Source of the DNA: Lachnospiraceae bacterium
GTDB taxonomy: Bacteria; Bacillota; Clostridia; Lachnospirales; Lachnospiraceae
DNA length: 64,000 nt
NCBI GenBank assembly: GCA_017513125.1
Contig: JAFWDI010000029.1
Coordinates: 1 to 64,000 of the forward strand
Direction: 5' to 3'
Below are positions 31,264 through 39,290 of the stretch, piece by piece. The stretch's first letter is position 1. The number at the start of each line of letters is the position of its first letter. The notes under the pieces were generated by a model, which was not told the DNA's origin, did no database searches, and saw nothing but the letters and a program-made list of their open reading frames with translations. The translations under genes and the position numbers were made by a program.

Positions 31264-32193
31264 TCACGCCTCGGTGATCGTGACCGGGTTCGTCTTCTCG
31301 TCGCGCAGGCAGTGGCGGGTGATCCCGAGGATCTCTCTCGCCTCGTCCGCGGTAGCGATCTCGCGGCCGGCGATCTTCGCCAGCTCGACCGCGCGCTCGA
31401 CCAGTCTGACGTTCGTCGCGATGTCCTTCGTGCCGTCGGGGTTCTTTCCGAACAGGATGTTATCCTCCAGACCGACGCGCAGACCGTCGCAGCCCAGCGC
31501 CAGGCCCGCCAGCATCATCGGCATGTGAGCCTTGCCGATGCCGGAGACCGACCAGGTCGCGCCCTGAGGCAGCTTCCCGACCAGGAACGCCAGGTTCTCG
31601 GTCGTGCCGGGCATGGATCCGCCGACGCCCATGATGAACTGGATGTGCGGAGGCTGCGGGATCTCCCACTTCTTCACGTAGTACATGACGGAGTCGATGT
31701 GGCCGGTGTCGAACACTTCGAACTCGGGCTTGATGTCGTACTTCACGACTTCCTGGCTCAGCTTGTTCAGGAAGCGGGGGCTGTTCTCGAAGATGTAGCT
31801 GTTCGCCCAGTTGATGGTGTTCGGGTCGAAGGAGCACATCTCGGGACGCAGCGCGCCCAGGTGCTGCAGGCGCTTGAAGTCCTCGTACTCTCCGCCGGAG
31901 GTGGTGAGGTTGATGATGATGTCAACGCCGGCCTCGGCGCACTTCTCGCGGGTCATCTCGACCGCGTCGGTGAAGGCCTTCAGGCTCATCGACTTATAAC
32001 CGATCTGCATCTCGCCGTCGACGATCTTATCCTCGCGGACGTGGATGTGAGCGATGGACGCGCCCGCCTTCGCGACGGCCACGATCTGGTCCGCCAGCTC
32101 CTCGGCGGTGTAAGGCACGGTGGGAGCCTGCGCCTTCTTCGTTCCGGCGCCGCACAGGCAGCACTGGATCATGATCTTATTGGACTTAGCCAT
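31264..32193 (-). CDS. BKACE-family beta-keto acid cleavage enzyme, candidate triacetate lyase
   Basis: The protein has 309 residues. AHIHVRE with His49 and His51 is the zinc site of BKACE enzymes (the 3-keto-5-aminohexanoate cleavage enzyme family), and VSGIGKAHMPMMLAGLALG and GLRVGLEDN are family signatures of the TIM barrel. These enzymes condense a beta-keto acid with acetyl-CoA and release acetoacetate plus a new CoA ester. The neighbours point to triacetate (3,5-dioxohexanoate) as substrate, giving acetoacetate and acetoacetyl-CoA. The lysine-fermentation role is unlikely because kdd and kal are absent. The carnitine variant is possible but the dehydrogenase next door does not resemble carnitine dehydrogenase. 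Confidence 0.85.
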   Translation of the reverse strand: MAKSNKIMIQCCLCGAGTKKAQAPTVPYTAEELADQIVAVAKAGASIAHIHVREDKIVDGEMQIGYKSMSLKAFTDAVEMTREKCAEAGVDIIINLTTSGGEYEDFKRLQHLGALRPEMCSFDPNTINWANSYIFENSPRFLNKLSQEVVKYDIKPEFEVFDTGHIDSVMYYVKKWEIPQPPHIQFIMGVGGSMPGTTENLAFLVGKLPQGATWSVSGIGKAHMPMMLAGLALGCDGLRVGLEDNILFGKNPDGTKDIATNVRLVERAVELAKIAGREIATADEAREILGITRHCLRDEKTNPVTITEA

Positions 32194-32232
32194 GACAGTA
32201 ATATTCCTTTCTTTCGGATGTGGTCAGCCGGT

Positions 32233-33198
32233 TTATACCGGATCGTTCAGGAACTTCTTCTCGAGGCGGAAGACTTCGAACAGCTGCTTGTCGCGCTTCG
32301 CCTTCAGGGCTTCGATGTCCACGCCCTCATAGTCGTAGAAGCCCTTTCCGCTCTTGATGCCGAGGTTTCCGGCGTCCACGAGCGCCTCCAGGGTCTTCGG
32401 CAGCTCGTCGCCGTGCTCGGGCATCGTGTAGGACTTGTTCCTGTAGTTGTTTGCGGTCATATCCAGGCCGCCGAAGTCCGCGCGCTTGCACAGACCCAGG
32501 ACGCAGGCTCTGGGAATGAACGAGGCCTTCGCGGCCAGGTCGATCGCTTCCGCGTCGCAGTAGCCGTTATCCAGCAGGTAGAACACCTCGCGGTTCAGGC
32601 ACTGCTGCAGGCGGTTCACGATGTAGCCGCGGATGAACTTCTTCATCAGGACCGCGGTCTTTCCGCACTTCGTCAGCATCTCGACGGCGATGTCCGCATA
32701 CTCCTGCGGCGCCTGCTCGCTCTTCACGACCTCGACCAGCGGGATCAGCTGCGGCGGCGCATACCAGTGGCAGATGATCAGCTGCGGCAGCAGCTGCTCC
32801 GGAGCCACCTCGAAAATGTTCATCGCAGACGTGTTCGAAGCGATGATCGCGTCCTTATCCACACAGGCAGCCAGCTGCTCATACAGTGCGACTTTCGCGT
32901 CACGGTTCTCCGTGATGGTCTCCTGAATGAAGTCGGCGCCTTCGACGGCCTCTTCCACGGTCATTCTGAAGCTCACGCGGTTAAAGATCGTCTCGACGTC
33001 TTCCTTCGCGATCTCGCCTTCCTCGGCGAAAGTCTCCAGGCTGGCCTTCAGGGCCGCGATCGCCTTATTCCGCGTCTCCTCGCGGCGGGTCCACATCGTC
33101 ACTTCGTATCCGCCCATCGCGTAGGTCTGCGCGATTCCCGGGCCCATCGTACCGGCGCCCAGCACGGCGATCTTCTTAATATCGTTCAGCGTTTTCAT
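32233..33198 (-). CDS. 3-hydroxyacyl-CoA dehydrogenase-like, candidate 3-hydroxy-5-oxohexanoate dehydrogenase
   Basis: The protein has 321 residues. The NAD motif is AVLGAGTMGPGIAQ (11-24). Ser121 in SNTS, His144 and Glu156 match the catalytic set. The segment around His144 reads CHWYAPPQLIPLVEVV, however, where CoA-specific enzymes have HFFNP..MKLVEV. Similar APP/NPP-LIPLVE forms occur in dehydrogenases acting on free hydroxy acids. That change and the operon context favour oxidation of a free 3-hydroxy acid, namely (S)-3-hydroxy-5-oxohexanoate to triacetate, over 3-hydroxybutyryl-CoA. The C-terminal domain ends GIKSGKGFYDYEG as usual. Confidence 0.8.
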   Translation of the reverse strand: MKTLNDIKKIAVLGAGTMGPGIAQTYAMGGYEVTMWTRREETRNKAIAALKASLETFAEEGEIAKEDVETIFNRVSFRMTVEEAVEGADFIQETITENRDAKVALYEQLAACVDKDAIIASNTSAMNIFEVAPEQLLPQLIICHWYAPPQLIPLVEVVKSEQAPQEYADIAVEMLTKCGKTAVLMKKFIRGYIVNRLQQCLNREVFYLLDNGYCDAEAIDLAAKASFIPRACVLGLCKRADFGGLDMTANNYRNKSYTMPEHGDELPKTLEALVDAGNLGIKSGKGFYDYEGVDIEALKAKRDKQLFEVFRLEKKFLNDPV

Positions 33199-33318
33199 GA
33201 TTATCCCTTTGTACCGAAAATAGTTTTTGACGGATCTTCATCAGACCCCCAAGCGTTTACATGGACACACACCCCGCCGGTAAGCAGGGCATGTGTCCGA
33301 AAAAGCAGTTCTTAAAAC

Positions 33319-34224
33319 TTAGAAGGAACCTTCCTCCCAGGCGACCAGACGGACGAAACCGCCGTCGGCCATCTCGCAGCGGAACGGGAAGGCAGCGATC
33401 GTCATGCGCTTGCCGGTGACTTCGTCGATGTCGCCGCCCGCGTTCTCGATCGTGCAGACGCCATGCTGCATGTAGATACGATGGCAGGGCTCATAGTCCG
33501 GATACTTCTCCGCGGCATCTTTGCCCGTCGCGGCCGTGTAGGCCTTATCGAGCCAGGGCATCTGCTCCTTCAGAGGCATGTGCCACAGCGGCGCGTCGGT
33601 GGCGCCCCAGGTACCGGCGATACCCTTGATCTTCTTCTCCTCGGTCAGGTACCAGGCCAGCTCGGGACCCTCGCCCGGATAGTAGTTGTAGTACTTGTCA
33701 TTGTTCAGTCTCCAGTAGTGATGGAAACCGGTGTTGATCACGACCCAGTCGTTCTCGCGGACTTCCAGACCGTCCTTCGCGCAGGCAGCCTCGAACTCCT
33801 CGGGCATGATGATGTGCCAGATGTCCTCGGGCATTCTCGCGGGATCACCCTCGGCGGCGTTCCACTTCTCCTCGAACTCGTCCTTCAGGTAACGCATGTC
33901 GACGATGATACCGGAACCGATGCAGCGCTCCAGGTGGATCTCGGCGAAGGTGTAGCCGTTCCGCTCGCGGTCGACTTCTTCCTCATGCAGGACGTGGTTC
34001 GGAGCGTCCATGTGGGTGCCGGCGTGCAGGGTGCCGGTATAGGTCATGGTGCGCTTATGGAAGCGGCCCAGATACTGTCCGCGGGGGAAGATCAGATCCT
34101 GGCGTGCGCCCGGGAAGGGCCACAGGGGGGTGTCGACGCCCCAGGGATTCGACAGGTCATAGATCTTGACCATCGTGGAGTCATCCAGATACTGCTTGCA
34201 CTTGTCTTTGGGCATGTATGCCAT
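33319..34224 (-). CDS. Cyclase-family metal hydrolase, candidate dihydrophloroglucinol cyclohydrolase
   Basis: The protein has 301 residues of the cyclase family (kynurenine formamidase-like). The metal site is HAGTHMDAPNH with His67, His71, Asp73 and His77. DNDWVVI-type strand ENDWVVINTGFHHYW and GTWGATDAPLWH are further family segments. Family members hydrolyse amides, lactones or cyclic ketones with Mn or Zn. Dihydrophloroglucinol cyclohydrolase, the ring-opening enzyme of anaerobic phloroglucinol breakdown, belongs to this family and is Mn-dependent. With a reductase, a hydroxy-acid dehydrogenase and a BKACE lyase in one operon, that is the best fit. Formamidase is the main alternative. 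A strong AGGAGG precedes the ATG. Confidence 0.82.
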   Translation of the reverse strand: MAYMPKDKCKQYLDDSTMVKIYDLSNPWGVDTPLWPFPGARQDLIFPRGQYLGRFHKRTMTYTGTLHAGTHMDAPNHVLHEEEVDRERNGYTFAEIHLERCIGSGIIVDMRYLKDEFEEKWNAAEGDPARMPEDIWHIIMPEEFEAACAKDGLEVRENDWVVINTGFHHYWRLNNDKYYNYYPGEGPELAWYLTEEKKIKGIAGTWGATDAPLWHMPLKEQMPWLDKAYTAATGKDAAEKYPDYEPCHRIYMQHGVCTIENAGGDIDEVTGKRMTIAAFPFRCEMADGGFVRLVAWEEGSF

Positions 34225-34340
34225 AATGTATTCCTCCTTAAGTAATGCGTGATAGATGTTTCGTCTTTAAGGTTCCTGTTCTATATCTCAGGGCCGCCGG
34301 CAGCCTCCGCGCCCGCGGGCCCGTCATATACCGTCAATGC

Positions 34341-35594
34341 TTACTCGCACAGCTCCACGACCGTCGCCTGGCCCATGCCGCCGGCGATGCAGAGCGTCGC
34401 CAGTCCGTACTTCACGCCGCGGCGCTTCATCTCGTGGACCAGAGAAACGATGATCCGGCAGCCCGAAGAACCGACCGGGTGGCCGAGCGCGATAGCGCCG
34501 CCGTTTACGTTAATGATGTCCATGCGGTCCTCCAGACCCAGCAGCTTGATGCAGCCCAGGGACTGCGCGGCGAACGCCTCGTTCAGCTCGATCAGGCCGA
34601 TGTCGTCCATCGTAAGGCCCGCGTCCGCGAGCGCCTTCGGGACGGCGTAGACCGGGCCGAGGCCCATCAGACGGGGATCGCAGCCCGCGGTGCCCATGCC
34701 GATGATCTTCGCCATCGGCTTAATGCCGAGCTCCTCTGCCTTCTCGGCCGACGCCAGCAGCAGAATGGACGCGCCGTCGTTGCGGCCAGAAGAGCTGGCG
34801 GCGGTCACGGAACCGGTCAGCGCGCTGTCATTAAACAGGCGGCCCTCTTCGTCCTTCTTAATGTTAAAGCAGGGCTTCAGCTTCGCGAGCTTCTCCTCGT
34901 TCGTGTCGCGGCGGGGGAACTCGTCCGTATCGAAAACGATCGGCGGCTTCTTCCGGCCCTGCGGCACGGTCACGGGGATGATCTCGTCCTTAAACAGGCC
35001 CGCGTCGATGGCGGCCACAGCTCTGTGCTGGGACTCCAGCGAGAACGCGTCCTGCTCCTCGCGGGTGATGCCGAGCTCGTCCGCGACGTTCTGCGCGGTC
35101 GCGCCCATGTTATAGGAGCCGTAGATCTCCTGCGGCTGCGAGCGGAACTGGCCCTCGGTCAGCGCGTCGACGAACTGGGTCGTGCCGGTGCCGACGCCCC
35201 AGCGCGCGTTCCGGACATAGAACACCGCGTTCGACATGGACTCGGTGCCGCCGGCCATAACGACGTCGTTCTGGCCGACCATGATGCTCATCGCGCCCTG
35301 CTGGACCGCGGTCATGGCGGAAGCGCACTGACGCATCACGGTGTATGCGGGAGTGCTCTCGGGAATGCCGGCCTTCAGCGCGGCCATACGCGCGATGTTC
35401 GGCTCGTCGGAAGTCTGGCGGCACTGGCCGAGCACGACTTCATCGACCTCCTCCGGCGCGATGCCGGAGCGCTCCAGAGAGCCTTCCAGCACGGCGACGG
35501 CCATATCGTAAGCGGAAAGCGGCTTCAGTCCGCCGCCCATATTACCCACCGCGGTGCGGCAGGCATCCAGGATAACAACTTCTTTCGTCTGCAT
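34341..35594 (-). CDS. Acetyl-CoA acetyltransferase (thiolase)
   Basis: The protein has 417 residues. The nucleophile Cys90 lies in [14 protein letters not shown], where most thiolases have CxSGxxA, and the second Cys lies in [11 protein letters not shown] instead of the usual [18 protein letters not shown] with the catalytic His is canonical. It cleaves acetoacetyl-CoA into two acetyl-CoA, the final step of the operon pathway. It is the promoter-proximal gene, with AGGAGA before the ATG. An insert of about 20 residues near 225-260 ([15 protein letters not shown]) is common in clostridial relatives. Confidence 0.9.
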   Translation of the reverse strand: MQTKEVVILDACRTAVGNMGGGLKPLSAYDMAVAVLEGSLERSGIAPEEVDEVVLGQCRQTSDEPNIARMAALKAGIPESTPAYTVMRQCASAMTAVQQGAMSIMVGQNDVVMAGGTESMSNAVFYVRNARWGVGTGTTQFVDALTEGQFRSQPQEIYGSYNMGATAQNVADELGITREEQDAFSLESQHRAVAAIDAGLFKDEIIPVTVPQGRKKPPIVFDTDEFPRRDTNEEKLAKLKPCFNIKKDEEGRLFNDSALTGSVTAASSSGRNDGASILLLASAEKAEELGIKPMAKIIGMGTAGCDPRLMGLGPVYAVPKALADAGLTMDDIGLIELNEAFAAQSLGCIKLLGLEDRMDIINVNGGAIALGHPVGSSGCRIIVSLVHEMKRRGVKYGLATLCIAGGMGQATVVELCE

Positions 35595-35695
35595 GATCGA
35601 TCTCCTTTTCGTTGGCTGGTCCGGCGGAAGCCCTCCGCCGACAGTTTATCTTATCATGAATCGGTAATCGGATAAATGCCGATAAACCCGTCTTT

Positions 35696-35725
35696 ATAAT
35701 ACTTTCAGAAAAAACCGCCGTCCAA
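35696..35725 (-). promoter_or_regulatory. Candidate promoter of the phloroglucinol-type operon
   Basis: On the minus strand TTGGAC (35725-35720) and TATTAT (35701-35696) are 18 bases apart, about 100 bases upstream of the thiolase start. The -35 is imperfect, as expected for an activator-dependent promoter. A short GC stem with six A/T residues overlaps it (35709-35731) and may end the lysR transcript. Confidence 0.45.
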
Positions 35726-35745
35726 TACGGCTTTGGTTGGGAAGC

Positions 35746-35767
35746 GCTATAACTTTTTAGTTATAGC
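35746..35767. promoter_or_regulatory. Perfect 22-bp dyad, candidate LysR-type operator
   Basis: GCTATAACT (35746-35754) and AGTTATAGC (35759-35767) are perfect inverted arms around TTTT. The centre is about 67 bases upstream of the start point expected from the candidate promoter, where LysR-type activators place their recognition site. It has an even centre, so it is not a strict T-N11-A box. Confidence 0.65.
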
Positions 35768-35784
35768 CTAAGACGTTTTCCCCG

Positions 35785-36681
35785 TTATGTTCCGGTCTCC
35801 TCCGTGCGCAGCAGATTACGGAGCTCACGGACCACGGGCGGGATCAGCGCGGAGTGGTTATCCGCCAGCCAGGCGATGCCGATGCCCCGCTCGATATCCA
35901 GCGGCAGCGTGCGGAACAGCGGGTTGTTCCGCGCCATCATCCAGTCGTGGCACAGCAGCACGCCGTGCCCGCCGGACAGCATCATGAGCGCGGTCGAAAG
36001 CGTCGGCACGAACTCGATCTTCGGGAAGAATTCCGCAGCGGAGCAGACCGAAAGGAGTTCCTCCGTAGCCTCACGCATCGTCGGAGGCGCCGTCACATAG
36101 AACACCTCGTCCCGGAAATCCGCCAGCGTCAGCCCGGGCACGTCCGCCAGCCGGTGCTGCGCCGAAAACAGCAGGATCCCGCGGCGGCGCGTCAGCAGCA
36201 CGGAGCAGATGTTTTCCTGTCCCCTGAGCAGTGATTCGTTCGTGACCACCAGGTCCGCCTCGCCACGCTCCAGGCTCTTCCGGATCGTTTCCAGCGCCAG
36301 GCCGATGATGCTGATCTCCAGCTTCGGATATTCCGCGGCCAGGACCTCGGTGATCCGGGGATAAAACTCCGAGATGTCCCATCCGGCGGCATAACCGATC
36401 CGTACGGTTCCGTGGACGGTATCGGATTCGTTCTGCACCTGCTCCAGCAGGATCCGGAAGTTCTTCTCCGTATCGCCGAAAAACACCGCGAACCGACTCC
36501 CGGCTTCCGTCAGTTCGAGGCCCTGGTTCGTCCGCTCGAACAGCTTTACGCCGAGCTCCTGCTCCAGGAGAGAGACCTGCTTGCTGACCGCGGGCTGCGA
36601 CACATACAGCGCCTCGGCTGCCCGGGAAAAACTCAGTTCCCGCGCGACCGCCAGGAAGTATCGGATCTGTGACAACGTCAT
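35785..36681 (-). CDS. LysR-family transcriptional regulator
   Basis: The protein has 298 residues. The N-terminal winged helix contains FSRAAEALYVSQPAVSKQVSLLEQELG (18-44), the LysR DNA-binding signature. The effector domain follows from about 90. It lies directly upstream of the thiolase gene in the same orientation, separated by a region with a perfect dyad. This suggests it activates the operon in response to a pathway compound, although most LysR genes are divergent from their targets. The -35/-10 pair TTGGAA-N16-TATAAC upstream overlaps another dyad at 36756. Confidence 0.92.
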   Translation of the reverse strand: MTLSQIRYFLAVARELSFSRAAEALYVSQPAVSKQVSLLEQELGVKLFERTNQGLELTEAGSRFAVFFGDTEKNFRILLEQVQNESDTVHGTVRIGYAAGWDISEFYPRITEVLAAEYPKLEISIIGLALETIRKSLERGEADLVVTNESLLRGQENICSVLLTRRRGILLFSAQHRLADVPGLTLADFRDEVFYVTAPPTMREATEELLSVCSAAEFFPKIEFVPTLSTALMMLSGGHGVLLCHDWMMARNNPLFRTLPLDIERGIGIAWLADNHSALIPPVVRELRNLLRTEETGT

Positions 36682-36742
36682 CTTCGCTCACCGCCTTCCG
36701 GGCCGCTTCCGTCGGTTCGTGATGCGGCCCCGTGTTTCCTGT

Positions 36743-36770
36743 GTTATAATAAACATTGGAAACGTTCCAA
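36743..36770. promoter_or_regulatory. Dyad TTGGAA-N3-TTCCAA and lysR promoter between divergent regulators
   Basis: TTGGAA, ACG, TTCCAA (36756-36770) is a perfect-armed dyad. On the minus strand its first arm serves as a possible -35 with TATAAC 16 bases on (36748-36743), a promoter for lysR. The MerR-type gene starts 80 bases away on the other side. Either regulator could bind here. Confidence 0.45.
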
Positions 36771-36849
36771 GGTCAATGCCCCGGACCCCCTCCGCCCTTC
36801 CCGGCGGCGCGGTGTTTCGGGACAGACCGGACGGGAAGGAGGGCCGGCA

Positions 36850-37659
36850 TTGAACTATAAGATCGGTGACGTCTCCCGCATGCTCGGCATTTCCGCGGAT
36901 CTGCTGCGCTACTACGAAAAGAAGGGAGTCGTTCATCCCCGGAAGGACGAGAAGAACGGCTACCGCTATTACGACGCCAGGGACATCGATCTCCTGATCG
37001 ACTGCCTCTGGTTTAAAAACTATGATTTCAGCATGGAGCAGATCGCCGGCCTGGTGTCCGGGAGCGATTACGAGACCCTGTATGCGGATCTGACTGCGAA
37101 GGAAGCGGAACTGGAGATGCGGCTGCAGATGCAGCAGCGCATCCTCGGACGGCTGCGGACCCACCTGGAAGAGCTGCGCCGCGGGCGGGAAACGCTCGGC
37201 GTGTGCGACGTGGCCGAGCGCCCCGAGGTCTGGTATTTTATGAACCGCCGCGACCTCACCTACGACGACGGCCCGTTCCCGGGCGCATTGACGCAGGACT
37301 GGCTGAAGTGCATGCCCTTCGTGCGCCGGTGCTTCGAGATCCGGCAGGAGGACCTGCCCGGGCGGGGCGGAAACGGAGCCTTTTCCTGGGGGCTCGCCAT
37401 CACGCCGAAATATGCCCGCGAGTTCGGGCTCGACAGCGGGGAACCCGTCCTGCGCCTGCCGCCGTGCCGATGCGTTCACTCCGTGTTTAAGAGCGCCGGG
37501 CGGACCTGGTTCTCGCGGGAGCACCTCCGGTACATCACGGACTACGCCGCGGAGAGCGGCCTGACGATCTGCGGAAACGCCTTCGGGGCGCTGCTGTTTT
37601 CGGTCCTGGAGGGCGGCGGTGAGACCGACTATTTCGAAGTCTGGATACCGGTAGAGTAA
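36850..37659 (+). CDS. MerR-family regulator with effector-binding domain
   Basis: The protein has 269 residues. The MerR winged helix is YKIGDVSRMLGISADLLRYYEKKGVV (3-28), ending in GYRYYD. A coiled-coil dimerisation helix (about 80-115) and a C-terminal GyrI-like ligand domain follow, as in multidrug-sensing MerR proteins. The start codon is TTG at 36850, set by GGAAGGAGG upstream. It is followed after 41 bases by a membrane protein gene, which it probably controls together with possible targets in the molybdoenzyme region. Confidence 0.88.
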   Translation: MNYKIGDVSRMLGISADLLRYYEKKGVVHPRKDEKNGYRYYDARDIDLLIDCLWFKNYDFSMEQIAGLVSGSDYETLYADLTAKEAELEMRLQMQQRILGRLRTHLEELRRGRETLGVCDVAERPEVWYFMNRRDLTYDDGPFPGALTQDWLKCMPFVRRCFEIRQEDLPGRGGNGAFSWGLAITPKYAREFGLDSGEPVLRLPPCRCVHSVFKSAGRTWFSREHLRYITDYAAESGLTICGNAFGALLFSVLEGGGETDYFEVWIPVE

Positions 37660-37700
37660 AGGAACGTGCCGGGGAAGGTACCCCAGCCGGAGGGATATAC

Positions 37701-38378
37701 ATGAAGTCAAGACAGCTTCCGAGAAGAATACTGCAGTACATTATCGGCATCGTCTGCATGGCGGTCGGTCTCGTGCTGCTGAAACGGACGGTCTGGGGCG
37801 TGTCGCCGATCACGGCGGTCCCCGACGCGGTCGCGAACATTACCCCGCTCACGCTGGGGAACGCCACGATCCTGCTCCACGCGATCTGCGTGGTGCTGCA
37901 GATCATGGTCCAGAAGCGCGTGACGCTGAAGAGCCTGCTGACCATGTGCGTCGGCGTGCCCTTCGGCTATCTGGTCGACCTGTTCATGTACTTCTGGCAC
38001 CCGCAGCTGCCGCTGTGGGGGAAGATCGTCTCGCTGGTGTGCGGCATCGCGATCCAGGGCTTCGGCGTCGCGCTGATCAGCGGCTGCGACATGATGCTCC
38101 CGGCGCCCGACGAGCTGAACAATGTCATCAGCCGGGTCACCGGAAAGCCGCTCTCGAAGATCAAGATGATCGCGGACGCGGTCTACGTCGCGACCGCGCT
38201 GGTGATCAATCTCTTCACCTGGCTGTTCGCGCGCGACCTGCTCGTCCTGAGCATCGGCATCAGCTCGGTCGCCTCGATCCTGCTGACCGGGCGGTTCATC
38301 GGGCTGACGTTTAAGCTGTTCCCGAAGGTGCGGATGGAGCCGTTTTTCAGCGCGGGGAAGGAGGCTTCCGCGAAATAG
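37701..38378 (+). CDS. YczE/YitT-like integral membrane protein
   Basis: This encodes 225 residues with about five hydrophobic helices (from YIIGIVCMAVGLVLLKRTVWG near the N-terminus to VLSIGISSVASILLTG near the C-terminus). The pattern RTVWGVSPITAVPDA followed by a short-loop four-helix bundle resembles YczE/DUF6198-type proteins of unknown transport function. It is in one unit with the MerR regulator and has a good GGAGG site. Efflux or uptake of a pathway aromatic is possible but unsupported by sequence. Confidence 0.7.
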   Translation: MKSRQLPRRILQYIIGIVCMAVGLVLLKRTVWGVSPITAVPDAVANITPLTLGNATILLHAICVVLQIMVQKRVTLKSLLTMCVGVPFGYLVDLFMYFWHPQLPLWGKIVSLVCGIAIQGFGVALISGCDMMLPAPDELNNVISRVTGKPLSKIKMIADAVYVATALVINLFTWLFARDLLVLSIGISSVASILLTGRFIGLTFKLFPKVRMEPFFSAGKEASAK

Positions 38379-38408
38379 GGCTCCGTTTCTGCGCGTTAAA
38401 AGATACGG

Positions 38409-38446
38409 AAAAGGTGCGGGAGCATTCTCCCGCACCTTTATTTATG
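38409..38446. terminator. Terminator after the MerR unit
   Basis: AAGGTGCGGGA and TCCCGCACCTT form a strong stem followed by TTATTTAT on the plus strand, with AAAA on the other side, so it can also serve the convergent molybdoenzyme operon. Confidence 0.85.
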
Positions 38447-38471
38447 CCATAGACAAAAACCGTTCCCGCGC

Positions 38472-39287
38472 TCACTCCCGCTCCAGCGCCACGTCGCCCA
38501 GGTTCGGGCATTCCGCCGTGTTCAGGCCGCCGAAGGTTTTCTCCGTGAAGCCCTCCGCACGGATCGTCACACTGACGGTCTCCTCGGGCAGCTCCTTAAA
38601 CCAGAAGTCGCCGAACGCGTCCGTCTCGGTCTCCAGCGTCGTCCCGTCCGCGCGGGTCAGGATCACCTTCGCGCCGATCACGACCTCCTCCTCGGCCGGA
38701 TCGTAGACCAGGCCGCCGAGGAAGCAGCCCGGGATGTTCCGGTAATACACGCGCGGGCCGGTGCCGTACTCCTCATGAAGCACGACCGCGTCCGCGAGCA
38801 GGTCTTTCAGGTCCTCCTCCTCGCCGAACTTCATCGCGTCCGTCGGGCAGGCCTCCACGCAGCGCGGGACCGCGCTTCCGTGATCCAGCAGATGCGCGCA
38901 GCCCGTACACTTCTGGGGCAATGCCAGCTCCTCGTTCCAGTACACGGCCCCGTAAGGGCAGGCCTCCGCGATCGCCTTCTGCCCCGCGGCCTTCTCCGGG
39001 TCGATCACGACCAGCCCGTCCTCGCGGCGGTACACCGCGCCGTTCTCGGCCGCGGCGATGCAGGGCGCGTCCGCGCAGTGATTGCACAGCACCGGAATAT
39101 AGTGGATCTTTACCTTCGGAATGGTTCCGCGCGGGTGGTCCGTCACCTTACACCAGAACTGGCCGGTCGGCGGCTGGGGCGCCGCGTAGGGGCGCCAGTC
39201 ATTGCCGCAGTGCTCGTCCTTGCAGGCCAGCTGGCAGTTATGGCAGCCCGAGCACCGGGCCACGTCGATCACAAATACTTTCGCCAT
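38472..39287 (-). CDS. Iron-sulfur subunit of pyrogallol transhydroxylase-like molybdoenzyme
   Basis: The protein has 271 residues. Ferredoxin-type cysteine groups begin with Cys12-x2-Cys15-x2-Cys18-x3-Cys22 (CSGCHNCQLAC), followed by LCNHCADAPC, EACPYGAVYW and CTGCAHLL...PRCVEACPTDA, enough for three or more [4Fe-4S] clusters as in DMSO-reductase-family electron-transfer subunits. From about residue 185 a beta-sandwich segment (VIGAKVILTRADGTTLETE, DFWFKELPEE) resembles the carboxypeptidase-regulatory-like fold. A small subunit with that extra beta domain is known from pyrogallol-phloroglucinol transhydroxylase. The gene starts three bases after its large subunit. No signal peptide. Confidence 0.85.
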   Translation of the reverse strand: MAKVFVIDVARCSGCHNCQLACKDEHCGNDWRPYAAPQPPTGQFWCKVTDHPRGTIPKVKIHYIPVLCNHCADAPCIAAAENGAVYRREDGLVVIDPEKAAGQKAIAEACPYGAVYWNEELALPQKCTGCAHLLDHGSAVPRCVEACPTDAMKFGEEEDLKDLLADAVVLHEEYGTGPRVYYRNIPGCFLGGLVYDPAEEEVVIGAKVILTRADGTTLETETDAFGDFWFKELPEETVSVTIRAEGFTEKTFGGLNTAECPNLGDVALERE

Positions 39288-39290
39288 GAG

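Noticed and set aside
29808..32193. Lysine fermentation cluster (BKACE with atoD/atoA-like CoA-transferase)
   Set aside because: No 3,5-diaminohexanoate dehydrogenase, 3-aminobutyryl-CoA ammonia lyase or aminomutase genes are present; the cyclase-family hydrolase and SDR are unexplained by that pathway.
31264..33198. Carnitine degradation (dehydrogenase plus BKACE)
   Set aside because: The dehydrogenase loop does not resemble L-carnitine dehydrogenase as I remember it, there is no betainyl-CoA thioesterase, and the ring-opening type hydrolase has no place there.
36756..36770. Catabolite (cre) site at TTGGAAACGTTCCAA
   Set aside because: cre sites have an even, CG-centred symmetry and end in CA; this dyad has a three-base centre and does not fit.
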